A DNA stretch of 30,731 nt. Source: JAKOQB01 sp036824465 (GTDB taxonomy: Bacteria > Pseudomonadota > Gammaproteobacteria > Burkholderiales > Burkholderiaceae_F). The DNA lies in NCBI GenBank assembly GCA_036824465.1, contig DAITAC010000050.1:1-30731 (forward strand). The letters are read 5' to 3'. This document shows, piece by piece, positions 1-7,219 of the stretch (within the stretch, counting starts at the first letter, position 1; each line of letters begins with the position of its first letter). The position numbers were made by a program, and so were the translations under genes. The notes beneath the pieces are model-generated. The model had not been told where the DNA came from and made no database searches. It saw only the letters and a list, made by a program, of their open reading frames with translations.

Positions 1-1343
1 CCGATGCGCTCCATGAAAAGCTGGATCGACTGCGGTGTGAAGCCGCGCCGGCGCAGGCCGACCAGCGTGGGCATGCGCGGGTCATCCCAGCCGTCGACAA
101 GTTTCTCTTCGACGAGCTGAATCAACTTGCGCTTGCTCATCACCACGTAGCTGAGGTTCAGCCGGTTGAACTCGAACTGGTGCGGCAGCATGAACGGGTT
201 GGGACGGCGCTCGTCGAGCGCGGACTGCAGCAGCGGCGTGAAGCACTCGGTGTGTTCGCGCAGCAGCTTGAAGAGTTCGTCGGCATCATTGACCGCGAGG
301 TCCGGGTTCTTTGCCCACGACGCGAACATCGCCTCGGCGCGCCGCTCCCAGCGGCTGGCGCCGAGTTCGTCCGCGAAGTTGCGACAGTGCAGCGCGAATT
401 CGCGCCGCGCCTCGGTCCCTTCGCCGTAGATATCGGTCAGCAGTTCCCTGGCGGCCTCGAACTGCGGCCGGCGCAGCAGCGGCACGATGCGCTCGAGCGT
501 CCAGTCGTAGAACGGTCGCTGGTCCTCGAACTCCAGCGTGCAGATCGAGTGCGTGATGTTCTCGAGTGCATCCTCGATCGGGTGCGCATACGAATACATC
601 GGATACACGACCCAGCTGTTGCCGGTCATGTGGTGCTCGGCAAAGCGGATACGGTAGATCGCCGGGTCGCGCATGTTGATGTTGGGCGAGCCCATGTCGA
701 TCTTGGCGCGCAGGATCATGCTGCCTTCGGCGTGCTTGCCCGCACGCATTTCGCGGAACAGGCGCAGGTTTTCTTCGATCGGCCGGTCGCGGTACGGCGA
801 ATCGCGGCCGGGTTCGATCAGCGTGCCGCGCGTCTCGCGCGTCTCGTCGGCACTCTGTTCGTCCACGTACGCGTAGCCGGTCTGGATCAGGTGCTCGGCA
901 AAGCGGTACATGTCCTCGAAGTAGTCCGAGGCGTGGTACAGGTTCTTCTCGTTGCCGTGCTCCCAGTCAAAACCGAGCCAGTGCACCGTGTCGAGGATCG
1001 CGTCGACGTACTCCTGGTCTTCCTTGACCGGATTGGTGTCGTCGAAGCGCATGTGGCAGCGCCCGCCGAAGTCGCGTGCGAGGCCGAAGTTCAGGCAAAT
1101 GCTTTTCGCATGGCCGATGTGCAGGTAGCCATTCGGCTCGGGCGGAAAACGCGTACGGATCCTTGCCGGGTCCCTGGGTGCGCGCTCATGCACGTCATAC
1201 GCGCCGGGCCGACCCGCCCAGTTGCGCGCTTCGTAGGTGCCGCGCTCAAGATCGGCGGCGATGATGTTGCGCAGGAAATTGGGCGCCGGGCCGGTTTGCC
1301 TGTCCCGACCTGCCTTCTTGTACTTGCCGGGGTTGGAACTCAT
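1..1343 (-). CDS. glnS: Glutamine--tRNA ligase (GlnRS), 3' end outside the window
   Basis: Cytoplasmic class I aminoacyl-tRNA synthetase that charges tRNA-Gln. The first 447 residues are visible and the C-terminal anticodon-binding barrels lie beyond base 1. The ATG at 1343 begins MSSNPGKYKK. The class I signature PEPNGYLHIGHAKS places HIGH at residues 75-78, and the second signature VMSKR is at 401-405, inside the GlnRS-typical FEFNRLNLSYVVMSKRK. Flanking GlnRS blocks (CHMRFDDTNP, GWDDPRMPTLVGLRRRG) are intact, so the identity is secure. Two oddities stand out. About 20 extra residues lie between the N-terminal helix and PEPNG. About 95 extra residues lie between FYDW (W281) and QFEF (Q389), where E. 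coli GlnRS has only about 12 residues. The frame stays open throughout. A TACAAT -10 box lies 32 bases upstream of the start. Confidence 0.95.
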   Translation of the reverse strand, partial: MSSNPGKYKKAGRDRQTGPAPNFLRNIIAADLERGTYEARNWAGRPGAYDVHERAPRDPARIRTRFPPEPNGYLHIGHAKSICLNFGLARDFGGRCHMRFDDTNPVKEDQEYVDAILDTVHWLGFDWEHGNEKNLYHASDYFEDMYRFAEHLIQTGYAYVDEQSADETRETRGTLIEPGRDSPYRDRPIEENLRLFREMRAGKHAEGSMILRAKIDMGSPNINMRDPAIYRIRFAEHHMTGNSWVVYPMYSYAHPIEDALENITHSICTLEFEDQRPFYDWTLERIVPLLRRPQFEAARELLTDIYGEGTEARREFALHCRNFADELGASRWERRAEAMFASWAKNPDLAVNDADELFKLLREHTECFTPLLQSALDERRPNPFMLPHQFEFNRLNLSYVVMSKRKLIQLVEEKLVDGWDDPRMPTLVGLRRRGFTPQSIQLFMERI

Positions 1344-1374
1344 CGTTTTTGGGTGCCTGCGCGTAATTCATGCG

Positions 1375-1380
1375 ATTGTA
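1375..1380 (-). promoter_or_regulatory. glnS: Probable -10 box of the glnS promoter
   Basis: Read on the minus strand, these bases are TACAAT, five of six matching TATAAT, in the context GCTACAATCGC common before betaproteobacterial housekeeping genes. Transcription would begin near 1368, leaving a leader of about 25 bases before the glnS ATG. No good -35 box sits 17 bases upstream, so the call rests on the -10 alone. Confidence 0.4.
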
Positions 1381-1589
1381 GCTTTCGATGCTGCGCTGCG
1401 GCGGCTGCAATCCAGGCTCGTGCTGGCGATGACGCGCCCCTGTCGTAAATGCGATGGAACGCACGCCGCATCAATGGTGCGTTCCGCGCCTCCGCGCCGG
1501 TGCGGTGACCTGTGCTTCCGCCGGCGCGGTAGGACTTTATTCGGCGCTGTGCCGGCTTCAGACTGCGACTTCGCGTGGCGGGAGGTCCC

Positions 1590-2069
1590 ATGAATCGTTT
1601 GCTGAAACTGCTGCATCTGCTTGGCGTCGCCGGATTTCTTGGCCCCGCGATCGCGTCGCTGGTGCTTGCTGCCACGTCGCCGCAGACGACGGCCGAGGCG
1701 TTTGCCGTCTCTCGCGCGACGATCTCCATCGTGTGCAGCTACGTGGCGCTGCCGGCGCTGCTGTTGACGCTCGCGAGTGGTCTTCTGCTGATGTTGAATC
1801 AGGACGCCTTTGTCCGGGCGCGCTGGGTGCGCGCCAAGGCGGCGCTCGGCGCGGCGATCGCACTCGTTGCGCTTCTGGCATGGTTGCCGGCGGTCAACCG
1901 AATCGCCGCGTTAGGGCAGAGCGGGGCGTTCGGATCGCCGATGCTGGATGCACAGCACGCCGCCGAGCAGGTCGAACTGCTCAGCGGTGCGGTTGTGGTT
2001 GCCCTGGCGATTGCCGCGGTGGCGGTGGCCGTGTACCGGCCAAAGCTTGGCAGCGCTGCGGGGCGCTGA
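1590..2069 (+). CDS. Small four-helix integral membrane protein, DUF2269-like
   Basis: This is a 159-residue, very hydrophobic protein. Four membrane segments can be traced at about residues 4-28, 43-64, 78-99 and 132-153, with short loops and an arginine-rich cytoplasmic-type loop (FVRARWVRAK) before the third. The layout and the opening MNRLLKLLHLLGVAGFLG resemble DUF2269/CopD-like membrane proteins, but no catalytic motif is visible and the function is unknown. The ATG at 1590 was chosen over an in-frame GTG at 1575 because GGAGG at 1581-1585 lies four bases before it. The gene is divergent from glnS and convergent with the small exported-protein gene that ends eight bases further on. Confidence 0.75.
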   Translation: MNRLLKLLHLLGVAGFLGPAIASLVLAATSPQTTAEAFAVSRATISIVCSYVALPALLLTLASGLLLMLNQDAFVRARWVRAKAALGAAIALVALLAWLPAVNRIAALGQSGAFGSPMLDAQHAAEQVELLSGAVVVALAIAAVAVAVYRPKLGSAAGR

Positions 2070-2087
2070 TCGCCTGCCTAGGCGATC
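2068..2087. terminator. Hairpin between convergent genes
   Basis: An 8-bp perfect stem (GATCGCCT / AGGCGATC) with a GCCT tetraloop spans both stop codons of the flanking convergent genes. There is no run of T on either side, so factor-independent termination is uncertain. The position suggests a shared mRNA 3'-end structure. Confidence 0.45.
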
Positions 2088-2434
2088 GTATCGAAACCGT
2101 CGAACGAGCCGACCAGCGCGCTGACGGTGAAACTGCGCCCGGACGACGCGCGAACCTCGTCGGTCGTGCTGGGAATCGCGACCGCTTGCCGCTCGGTCGT
2201 ACGCTTGGCGGAGAACTCGATCCGCAGGCCGGCCAGTGCGCGCGCCTCGTCCGTGGTGCGCGGCGTGACTTCGGACAGCATGCGCTCGACCAGCGCCGTC
2301 TGGCCGCTGGCACGCATGACATGCGCGGCGCGACGGGCATCGTCGGTGGACATGATGACGCGCGATGTCGCGTTGGCGCTCAGAGGCGCCAGGATTGCGG
2401 CAGCGATGATTCCAAGCAGAAGTTTCGATTTCAT
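2078..2434 (-). CDS. Small exported protein with three T-D-E-A-R-A motifs
   Basis: This is a 118-residue protein with a clear Sec signal peptide: MKSK, then a hydrophobic stretch, with likely cleavage after PLSANA at residue 22. The mature part carries three related motifs, STDDARRA, RTTDEARA and STTDEVRA, spaced about 30 residues apart. This is reminiscent of the TRAEV-type motif of DUF4148-like exported proteins of Burkholderiales. No enzyme motif or cysteine pair is seen, and the function is unknown. The start is supported by GGAGA six bases before ATG 2434. The gene is divergent from the YHS-domain gene. Confidence 0.7.
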   Translation of the reverse strand: MKSKLLLGIIAAAILAPLSANATSRVIMSTDDARRAAHVMRASGQTALVERMLSEVTPRTTDEARALAGLRIEFSAKRTTERQAVAIPSTTDEVRASSGRSFTVSALVGSFDGFDTIA

Positions 2435-2658
2435 TTCGGTCTCCGTTGATCAGGGCGTCGCGCCGATCTCGGTGCGGGAATCGCAAGGCAGTTCGGCGTC
2501 GCTCGGCCTTGGTCGCGGCATCGGTGGCTGGATTACAGGCCGCGATGAGCGAAAGACAATCTTCATAAGAACAGGCTTATCGCGTAATGGACGCGCTTGT
2601 CGACCGACTGAACCAGTTGACGCTGGCTCGAAGGCGGTGCGTTTCATTGGAGAGTTCA

Positions 2659-3111
2659 ATGCTGAGTTTCAATTGGATCGCGCGCGGCGCGCTGGTGATG
2701 CTGGCCGCCGTTGCGGACGGGGCGGCCGCGGGAGGAGCGGTCAACATCGACGCCAGCGGCGTGGCAGCGGGCGGCTACGACGTGGTCGCGTATTTCGCGA
2801 ACGGCGTCCCACAACGCGGGCTGGTTGAGCTTTCGTCGACGCACGACGGCGCCACGTATCGCTTCGCTTCAGCGAGCAATCTCGATACGTTTCGTGCCGA
2901 TCCGGACAAGTATGTGCCGCAATATGGTGGCTACTGCGCGTTCGGCGCTGCCCGCGGCTATAAGGCGCCGGTTGATCCGACCGCATGGCGCATCGTCGAG
3001 GGCAAGCTCTACCTGAACTACAACCTCGAGATCCAGAGGCAGTGGCTGGCCGATCCCGCGGATCAGATCCGCAGGGCCGACGCGCAGTGGCCAGGAATCC
3101 GCGACAAGTGA
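2659..3111 (+). CDS. Exported YHS-domain protein
   Basis: This is a 150-residue protein with a signal peptide (hydrophobic stretch at residues 5-22 ending in an Ala/Gly-rich cleavage region) followed by one YHS-like domain. The diagnostic elements are YDVVAYF near residue 40, the segment with Phe, Pro and Tyr (FRADPDKYVPQYGGYCA) around 75-92, and a tail rich in Trp and Tyr. Many such periplasmic YHS proteins occur as stand-alone genes in proteobacteria, and the domain is thought to bind metal or small ligands. The real role here is unknown. GGAGAG at 2649-2654, four bases before the ATG, fixes the start. The ORF stays open 24 codons further upstream, but that segment lacks signal-peptide character. 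Confidence 0.8.
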   Translation: MLSFNWIARGALVMLAAVADGAAAGGAVNIDASGVAAGGYDVVAYFANGVPQRGLVELSSTHDGATYRFASASNLDTFRADPDKYVPQYGGYCAFGAARGYKAPVDPTAWRIVEGKLYLNYNLEIQRQWLADPADQIRRADAQWPGIRDK

Positions 3112-3367
3112 CGTCGAAGGTGTCATCGGGCTGAAACCAGTGGCGCCGATTTCGATTCGGATCTCAGACGCACTGACGAGAAGGGCCGGTCGTCGCAGCA
3201 GCGCGCCGCAGTCAGTGATCACGTAATCGCGTCGTCACACGCGGCATGTAAGTTCTTCTCGTGGCCTCGGACTAAGCAGGATTGCAGCGCGGGCCGCGCG
3301 TGATCCTCACCCGATACAGGGACACGCCGCGCCCGCGCCGAACCGCGCAACCGAGCGAGGAGAAGAC

Positions 3368-4156
3368 ATGAAATCACAGAGTGGCAGGACCGCACTCGTC
3401 ACTGGTTCGACCAGCGGTATCGGCCTGGGCGTCGCCGAGGCATTTGCACAGCAGGGCGCCAACATCGTCCTGAACGGTTTCGGCGATGCGGCGGAGATCG
3501 AGAAGCTGCGCGCCGGCCTGGAGTCCAGGCACGGCGTCAAGGTGGTCTATGACGGTGCCGACATGAGCTCGGCGACGGCCATCGAGGCGATGATGAAACG
3601 CGCGATCGAGCGCTTTGGCAGCGTCGACATCCTGGTGAACAACGCCGGGATCCAGCACGTGGCACCGGTGGACGATTTTCCGCTGGCCAAGTGGGATGCA
3701 ATCATCGCGATCAACCTGAGCGCCGCGTTTCACACCACGCGCGTCGCGCTGCCCACCATGAAGAAACGCGGGTGGGGCCGCATCATCAATGTCGCGTCGG
3801 CGCACGCGCTGGTCGCTTCGCCTTTCAAGTCGGCCTACGTTGCCGCCAAGCACGGCATCGCCGGATTCACCAAGACGGTCGCGCTGGAGGTGGCGGAGAA
3901 CAACATCACTGTCAATGCGATCTGCCCCGGCTACGTGCTGACGCCGCTGGTGCAGAAGCAGATCCCGGACACCGCCAAGGCGCGCGGCATCAGCGAGGAG
4001 GAAGTCGTGAAGAACGTGCTGCTGGCGGCGCAGCCGACCAAGAAATTCGTCACGGTCGAGCAGGTGGCCTCGCTGGCGACGTACCTGTCGACCGATGACG
4101 CCGGGTCGATCACCGGTGCCATCCTGCCTGTCGAAGGCGGATGGACCGCGCACTGA
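3368..4156 (+). CDS. bdhA: 3-hydroxybutyrate dehydrogenase (SDR family)
   Basis: This cytoplasmic NAD-dependent short-chain dehydrogenase interconverts D-3-hydroxybutyrate and acetoacetate, the last step in using polyhydroxybutyrate monomers. It has 262 residues, the usual family length. The cofactor motif TGSTSGIG is at residues 12-19, NNAG at 91-94, and the catalytic Ser144, Tyr157 and Lys161 lie in SAYVAAKHG and the preceding strand. The segments GIQHVAPVDDFP and TKKFVTVEQVASLATYL are typical of bacterial 3-hydroxybutyrate dehydrogenases rather than generic SDRs. A GAGGAGA ribosome binding site precedes the ATG. The next gene starts 84 bases downstream on the same strand and belongs to the acetoacetate decarboxylase family, which supports the ketone-body assignment. 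Confidence 0.92.
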   Translation: MKSQSGRTALVTGSTSGIGLGVAEAFAQQGANIVLNGFGDAAEIEKLRAGLESRHGVKVVYDGADMSSATAIEAMMKRAIERFGSVDILVNNAGIQHVAPVDDFPLAKWDAIIAINLSAAFHTTRVALPTMKKRGWGRIINVASAHALVASPFKSAYVAAKHGIAGFTKTVALEVAENNITVNAICPGYVLTPLVQKQIPDTAKARGISEEEVVKNVLLAAQPTKKFVTVEQVASLATYLSTDDAGSITGAILPVEGGWTAH

Positions 4157-4240
4157 AATGCGATCGCGGGCTGCCGAGGAAATTGAACGAGGAGTGCCGA
4201 CGCCGCAGGGCGATCCGCACCACTTCACAGGGAGACGAAG

Positions 4241-5026
4241 ATGAATCCTGCTGGACTGCGTGCAAGTGCTCTGGTGTCGGACCGGCGGGTTGCGCCAGAG
4301 CGCTGCATCGATCGCGAAACGCTCATTGTCGGTTTCGACACCGATCCGACGGCGCTGCGCGCGCTGCTGCCACTGGCGCTCGTGCCGGATGGGTCGAACA
4401 CGGTGTTGTGCGAATTTGCGGCCGAACCTGATCTGTCCGGTGGCGGCAGCCATACCGAGTTCAACGTGCTGATCCCGGCGCTGATCGACAGTGAACGGGT
4501 GCTGTACCGCGCGTATTCCACGATCGATCACGGTGCATGGTGGCCGCTTGGCCACACGCGTCTGGTGATCGTGCATGACACGCTCACCGGCATACTCGAA
4601 CTGCACGGCCGTCCGATTGCAATTGCCTCGATGAACTATCGCCGCGCCCATTTGCTGGAGGCCAGCCGAAGATTCGGTGCGCTGTCTCCGGTGGATGCGT
4701 TGCGCCAGTTGCGACCGGCGCGTGTCACCGGCGTGGCAGTCGATGACCGGGGCGGTTCTTTCTCGCCGCAGAATCTGATTATCCAGGCTTGGGGCGATAT
4801 TCATGTCCAGTGTGCCTGGATGGGACTGGCATCGCTCGATTTCCTCTGGCCTGCGAGCTCGCCGCTCGCCGCGTTGCCCGTGAACCGGGTGCATGGTGGA
4901 CTGCATTGCGTGATCGACTTCAGACGTGAGCCAGCAAGTCGAGCAGTTGCTTGCGCCGCGCCATCACCCGCTGCAAGGCCGAGCCCAGGCGCACCGCTGT
5001 TCGCGGCCGACGGAGGACTGCAATGA
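4241..5026 (+). CDS. Acetoacetate decarboxylase-family protein lacking lysine
   Basis: The 261 residues align by eye along the acetoacetate decarboxylase fold: DTDPTALRALLP matches the TDMDALRKVVP region, then SGGGSHTEFNVLIP, then DTLTGILELHGRPIAIASMNY, and SPLAALPVNRVHGG matches APLNDLPVKEIVSS. Known family members decarboxylate acetoacetate through a Schiff base on a Lys in the motif YPKKLGYPK. Here that region reads GAWWPLGHTRL, and the entire predicted protein has no lysine, so the classical mechanism is impossible. It may be a binding protein, a lyase or aldolase with another mechanism, or a decayed copy, although the ORF is intact. GGGAGA six bases before ATG 4241 supports the start. 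The stop overlaps the next start (ATGA). The last 35 residues are a Pro/Ala-rich tail. Confidence 0.75.
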   Translation: MNPAGLRASALVSDRRVAPERCIDRETLIVGFDTDPTALRALLPLALVPDGSNTVLCEFAAEPDLSGGGSHTEFNVLIPALIDSERVLYRAYSTIDHGAWWPLGHTRLVIVHDTLTGILELHGRPIAIASMNYRRAHLLEASRRFGALSPVDALRQLRPARVTGVAVDDRGGSFSPQNLIIQAWGDIHVQCAWMGLASLDFLWPASSPLAALPVNRVHGGLHCVIDFRREPASRAVACAAPSPAARPSPGAPLFAADGGLQ

Positions 5027-5583
5027 CCGCGCTGGCCGCATTCGTTGTCACGCGCGAAGTCGAACCAGGGGTGTTCTCCATTGGTCCGGATCCTCTTCGC
5101 GCCGCTGAGCGGTATGTGCAGCTGGCGACATTGACGCGCGGGTTGGCCACGGCGATGCTTGACGGAGTGCAGCGCGCAGCGCAGCTGAACTTCGAAGCGG
5201 CTCACCATCTGTTGTCACGCACCCGCCTGCCGCTGGCAGAGCAGGTCGAGGGCGGCGGCGAATCGCTGCAGTTCGCACGCCGCACCTATGAGGTCTGCGC
5301 CATCACGGCCAGTCGCGTGCTGCGCCTGTGCCGCGATCATGTGCAGCGCGACGCGGACAATGTCTGGCAGGCGCTCGATGAAGGGCTCGATCGCCTCGCC
5401 CTTGACACCGAACGCGCGGCCGCACTGCGTGCCGCATTCACCGCGCTGCGCATAAACCACTCCGAATACTTCGACGCGTTACTGAAGATGCACGAGCAAC
5501 TGCGCGCGATCGCCGACGGCGTGACTTTCATTGCAGCGCCGTCGCCTGCGAGCTACGAAGAACGCCGACCTGGCAACGAATGA
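5023..5583 (+). CDS. Phasin-like helical protein
   Basis: This 186-residue, mostly alpha-helical protein has no signal peptide and no enzyme motif. Its pattern of amphipathic helices (LTRGLATAMLDGVQRAAQL, then HHLLSRTRLPLAEQ, then YEVCAITASRVLRLCRDHVQ) resembles the phasin family of granule-coating proteins, where a Leu-Leu-x-x-x and EQ-rich segment is followed by a YE(I/V) helix. That likeness is weak, so the call is inferred largely from context: it follows 3-hydroxybutyrate dehydrogenase and an acetoacetate decarboxylase-family gene. Translation is coupled: GGAGG at 5012-5016 precedes ATG 5023, which overlaps the upstream TGA. A longer in-frame ORF from 4951 runs inside the upstream gene and is less likely. 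Confidence 0.6.
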   Translation: MTALAAFVVTREVEPGVFSIGPDPLRAAERYVQLATLTRGLATAMLDGVQRAAQLNFEAAHHLLSRTRLPLAEQVEGGGESLQFARRTYEVCAITASRVLRLCRDHVQRDADNVWQALDEGLDRLALDTERAAALRAAFTALRINHSEYFDALLKMHEQLRAIADGVTFIAAPSPASYEERRPGNE

Positions 5584-5631
5584 TCTGGCGGATCGGGCGG
5601 TGCGCCGCGCTGCCAGACGATCCTGTCGTCG

Positions 5632-6233
5632 TCACTTCGTGTGCGCTGGTCGAATGACGATGCGCATGATTGGCCGCGTCGGCGCACGGCGGGCGACTTC
5701 CTTGAAACCCGCCGCACTGAACGTGGTCGCGAGCCCCATCCACACCGAATTCGCGCCGGGAAATGTGCCTTGCAGGTCTTTCGGGTAACCCTCGAGCAAC
5801 CGGCCGCCGCGTGTGGCGACGAAACGTTTCGCTTCGTTCAGCAGCGCGAGGCTGATGCCGCCACGCCGATGTCCGGCCTTGACGAAGAAACACGTGACCG
5901 ACCATACGGGCTTGTCATCGACCGGCGCCAGCGACGCAGAGCGCGCAGCAGCGGGTAGTGTTCGCGCGGCTCGACCGCGCACCAGCCGACCGGCACGCCG
6001 TCTCGATAGGCAATCAGGCCCGGTTGGGAGCCGGCCTCGACCATGCGCTTGAACGCGCGGCGGTTGTTCGCGCCCTTGTTGCGAGCGAATTCGTCGCGCG
6101 ACTGCTTCCACCACATGCACCAGCAGCCACCGCAGGCGCCGTTGTGGCCAAACAGTTGCTCGATGTCGGACCAACGGTCCGGAGTCAGTGACGCAAAGGT
6201 AAGGCCGGCGGAAGTTCTGCGGATTGCGGGCAT
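5632..6233 (-). pseudogene. GNAT-family N-acetyltransferase, frameshifted
   Basis: Two reading frames together make one acetyltransferase. The N-terminal part starts at ATG 6233 (MPAIRRTSAGLTF) and reads through CGGCWCMWWK, FKRMVEAG and VGWCAVEPREHYPLL. The homologous continuation VDDKPVWSVTCFFVKAGHRR, then EGYPKDLQGTFPGAN and ending RPAHTK, lies in a different frame. The switch falls at about 5925-5950, in a GC-rich stretch, and one missing base would explain it. The second frame carries the acetyl-CoA-binding segment HRRGGISLALL, so neither half alone is a full GNAT fold. It could be a recent pseudogene or a sequencing or assembly error. The gene converges on the phasin-like gene with 48 bases between them. 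Confidence 0.75.
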
Positions 6234-6349
6234 TCGGGTCAGCGTAGATGAGGAGTAATTAGAGCGTACTCGCGGCGTAGGCGGCCGTCGGGGTACCGGA
6301 TTGTTGCGGGTCAACGCAGGCGGCGTGCCTCGCGTGCAACATCGATTCC

Positions 6350-6865
6350 ATGCGGATCGCCATTAATCGTGCGCCGGTGCTGACGCTTTGGGCGGCGGTC
6401 GTGGCCGAGCGGCTTGGCTTCGACTGGAACGAGGCACTCACCCTGGGACGGGTCGTAGCCGGCCTGAATGCGTATGCAAAGGGCAAGGCACTTGGCATCT
6501 TTCACCCGCGATCTAAGGAGCTGAAGGAGCGTCGCAGGACCCTCGGACATGGCGAGGAGTTGCATGTCGATCTGCTGCACCGCGCGGTGCCGGTGGTGCA
6601 GACGCCGGACGGCCTGCGCGCGGTCGGCAAGGGCAAGCCCGTTGATCCGGCAAGCGTCGAGCGATATCTGCGCGGCAAGTTCGGCGGCGGCTATGAGCCG
6701 GCACGCAAGGCCATGACGCAGCTCGCACGCTCACTGGAGACTGACGATCTCACGCACAAGGCATTCCAGTTGTACGAAGCCTTCCGCCCCGAAGTTCCGG
6801 CGGGCACGCGCGGCTGGGGCGCCGCGGGCGAACTCGATCTCGACCGCATCGCCGCATTGGCATGA
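6350..6865 (+). CDS. Conserved hypothetical protein
   Basis: This is a 171-residue soluble protein with no signal peptide or membrane segment. The N-terminus, INRAPVLTLWAAVVAERLGF followed by EALTLGRVVAGLNAYAKGKALG, has the look of a conserved helical domain found in Proteobacteria, but I cannot attach a function. A basic middle (RSKELKERRRTLGHGEE) and the phrase RYLRGKFGGGYEPARKAM could contact nucleic acid or phosphate, which is inference only. The ATG at 6350 has no convincing Shine-Dalgarno sequence. Codon usage matches its neighbours. It stands alone, with the frameshifted acetyltransferase divergent upstream and a 354-base gap downstream. Confidence 0.7.
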   Translation: MRIAINRAPVLTLWAAVVAERLGFDWNEALTLGRVVAGLNAYAKGKALGIFHPRSKELKERRRTLGHGEELHVDLLHRAVPVVQTPDGLRAVGKGKPVDPASVERYLRGKFGGGYEPARKAMTQLARSLETDDLTHKAFQLYEAFRPEVPAGTRGWGAAGELDLDRIAALA

Positions 6866-7219
6866 GCAGCGCGCGGCGCGGTGCCACATTCAGCGGCACC
6901 AGCGGCTGGACATACGATTTCTGACGCCGCGACTTCTTTCGTTTCCGGTTATGCGCCCCGCATGCTGGCTCGCTGGGCTGAACACGTGGCGACATGGCGC
7001 GACGACGGGCGCGACCCGTGCGCGCTCGCACGGCGTTGCGGTGCTTGAAATTGCCGCGGTTCAATCATGCCGCCCGGCCATGGGCGAACGGCACACTGTA
7101 AGCCGACGGCGATCGCTGAAGAGCCTTTCTGGCAACGCCTCGCGTATTGTCTCGATGCGCTGCATGCTTGGTAAGAGGACGGCCTCCGCCAGCGGCGAAC
7201 CGTGCGTGGAGTTGAACGG
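6866..7219. other. Intergenic stretch with no recognised gene
   Basis: The short ORFs here have no family features. A 6-bp inverted repeat (GGTGCC / GGCACC) near 6881-6901, just after the upstream stop, may form a weak terminator without a T run. No clear promoter boxes for the cardiolipin synthase gene were recognised. Confidence 0.4.

Noticed and set aside
180..1448. Long plus-strand open frame of 422 codons
   Set aside because: It is the antisense shadow of glnS, which carries all class I synthetase motifs on the minus strand. The plus-strand translation shows no family pattern.
3374..4906. Minus-strand open frame of 510 codons
   Set aside because: It is antisense to bdhA and the decarboxylase-family gene, both of which have clear motifs and ribosome binding sites.
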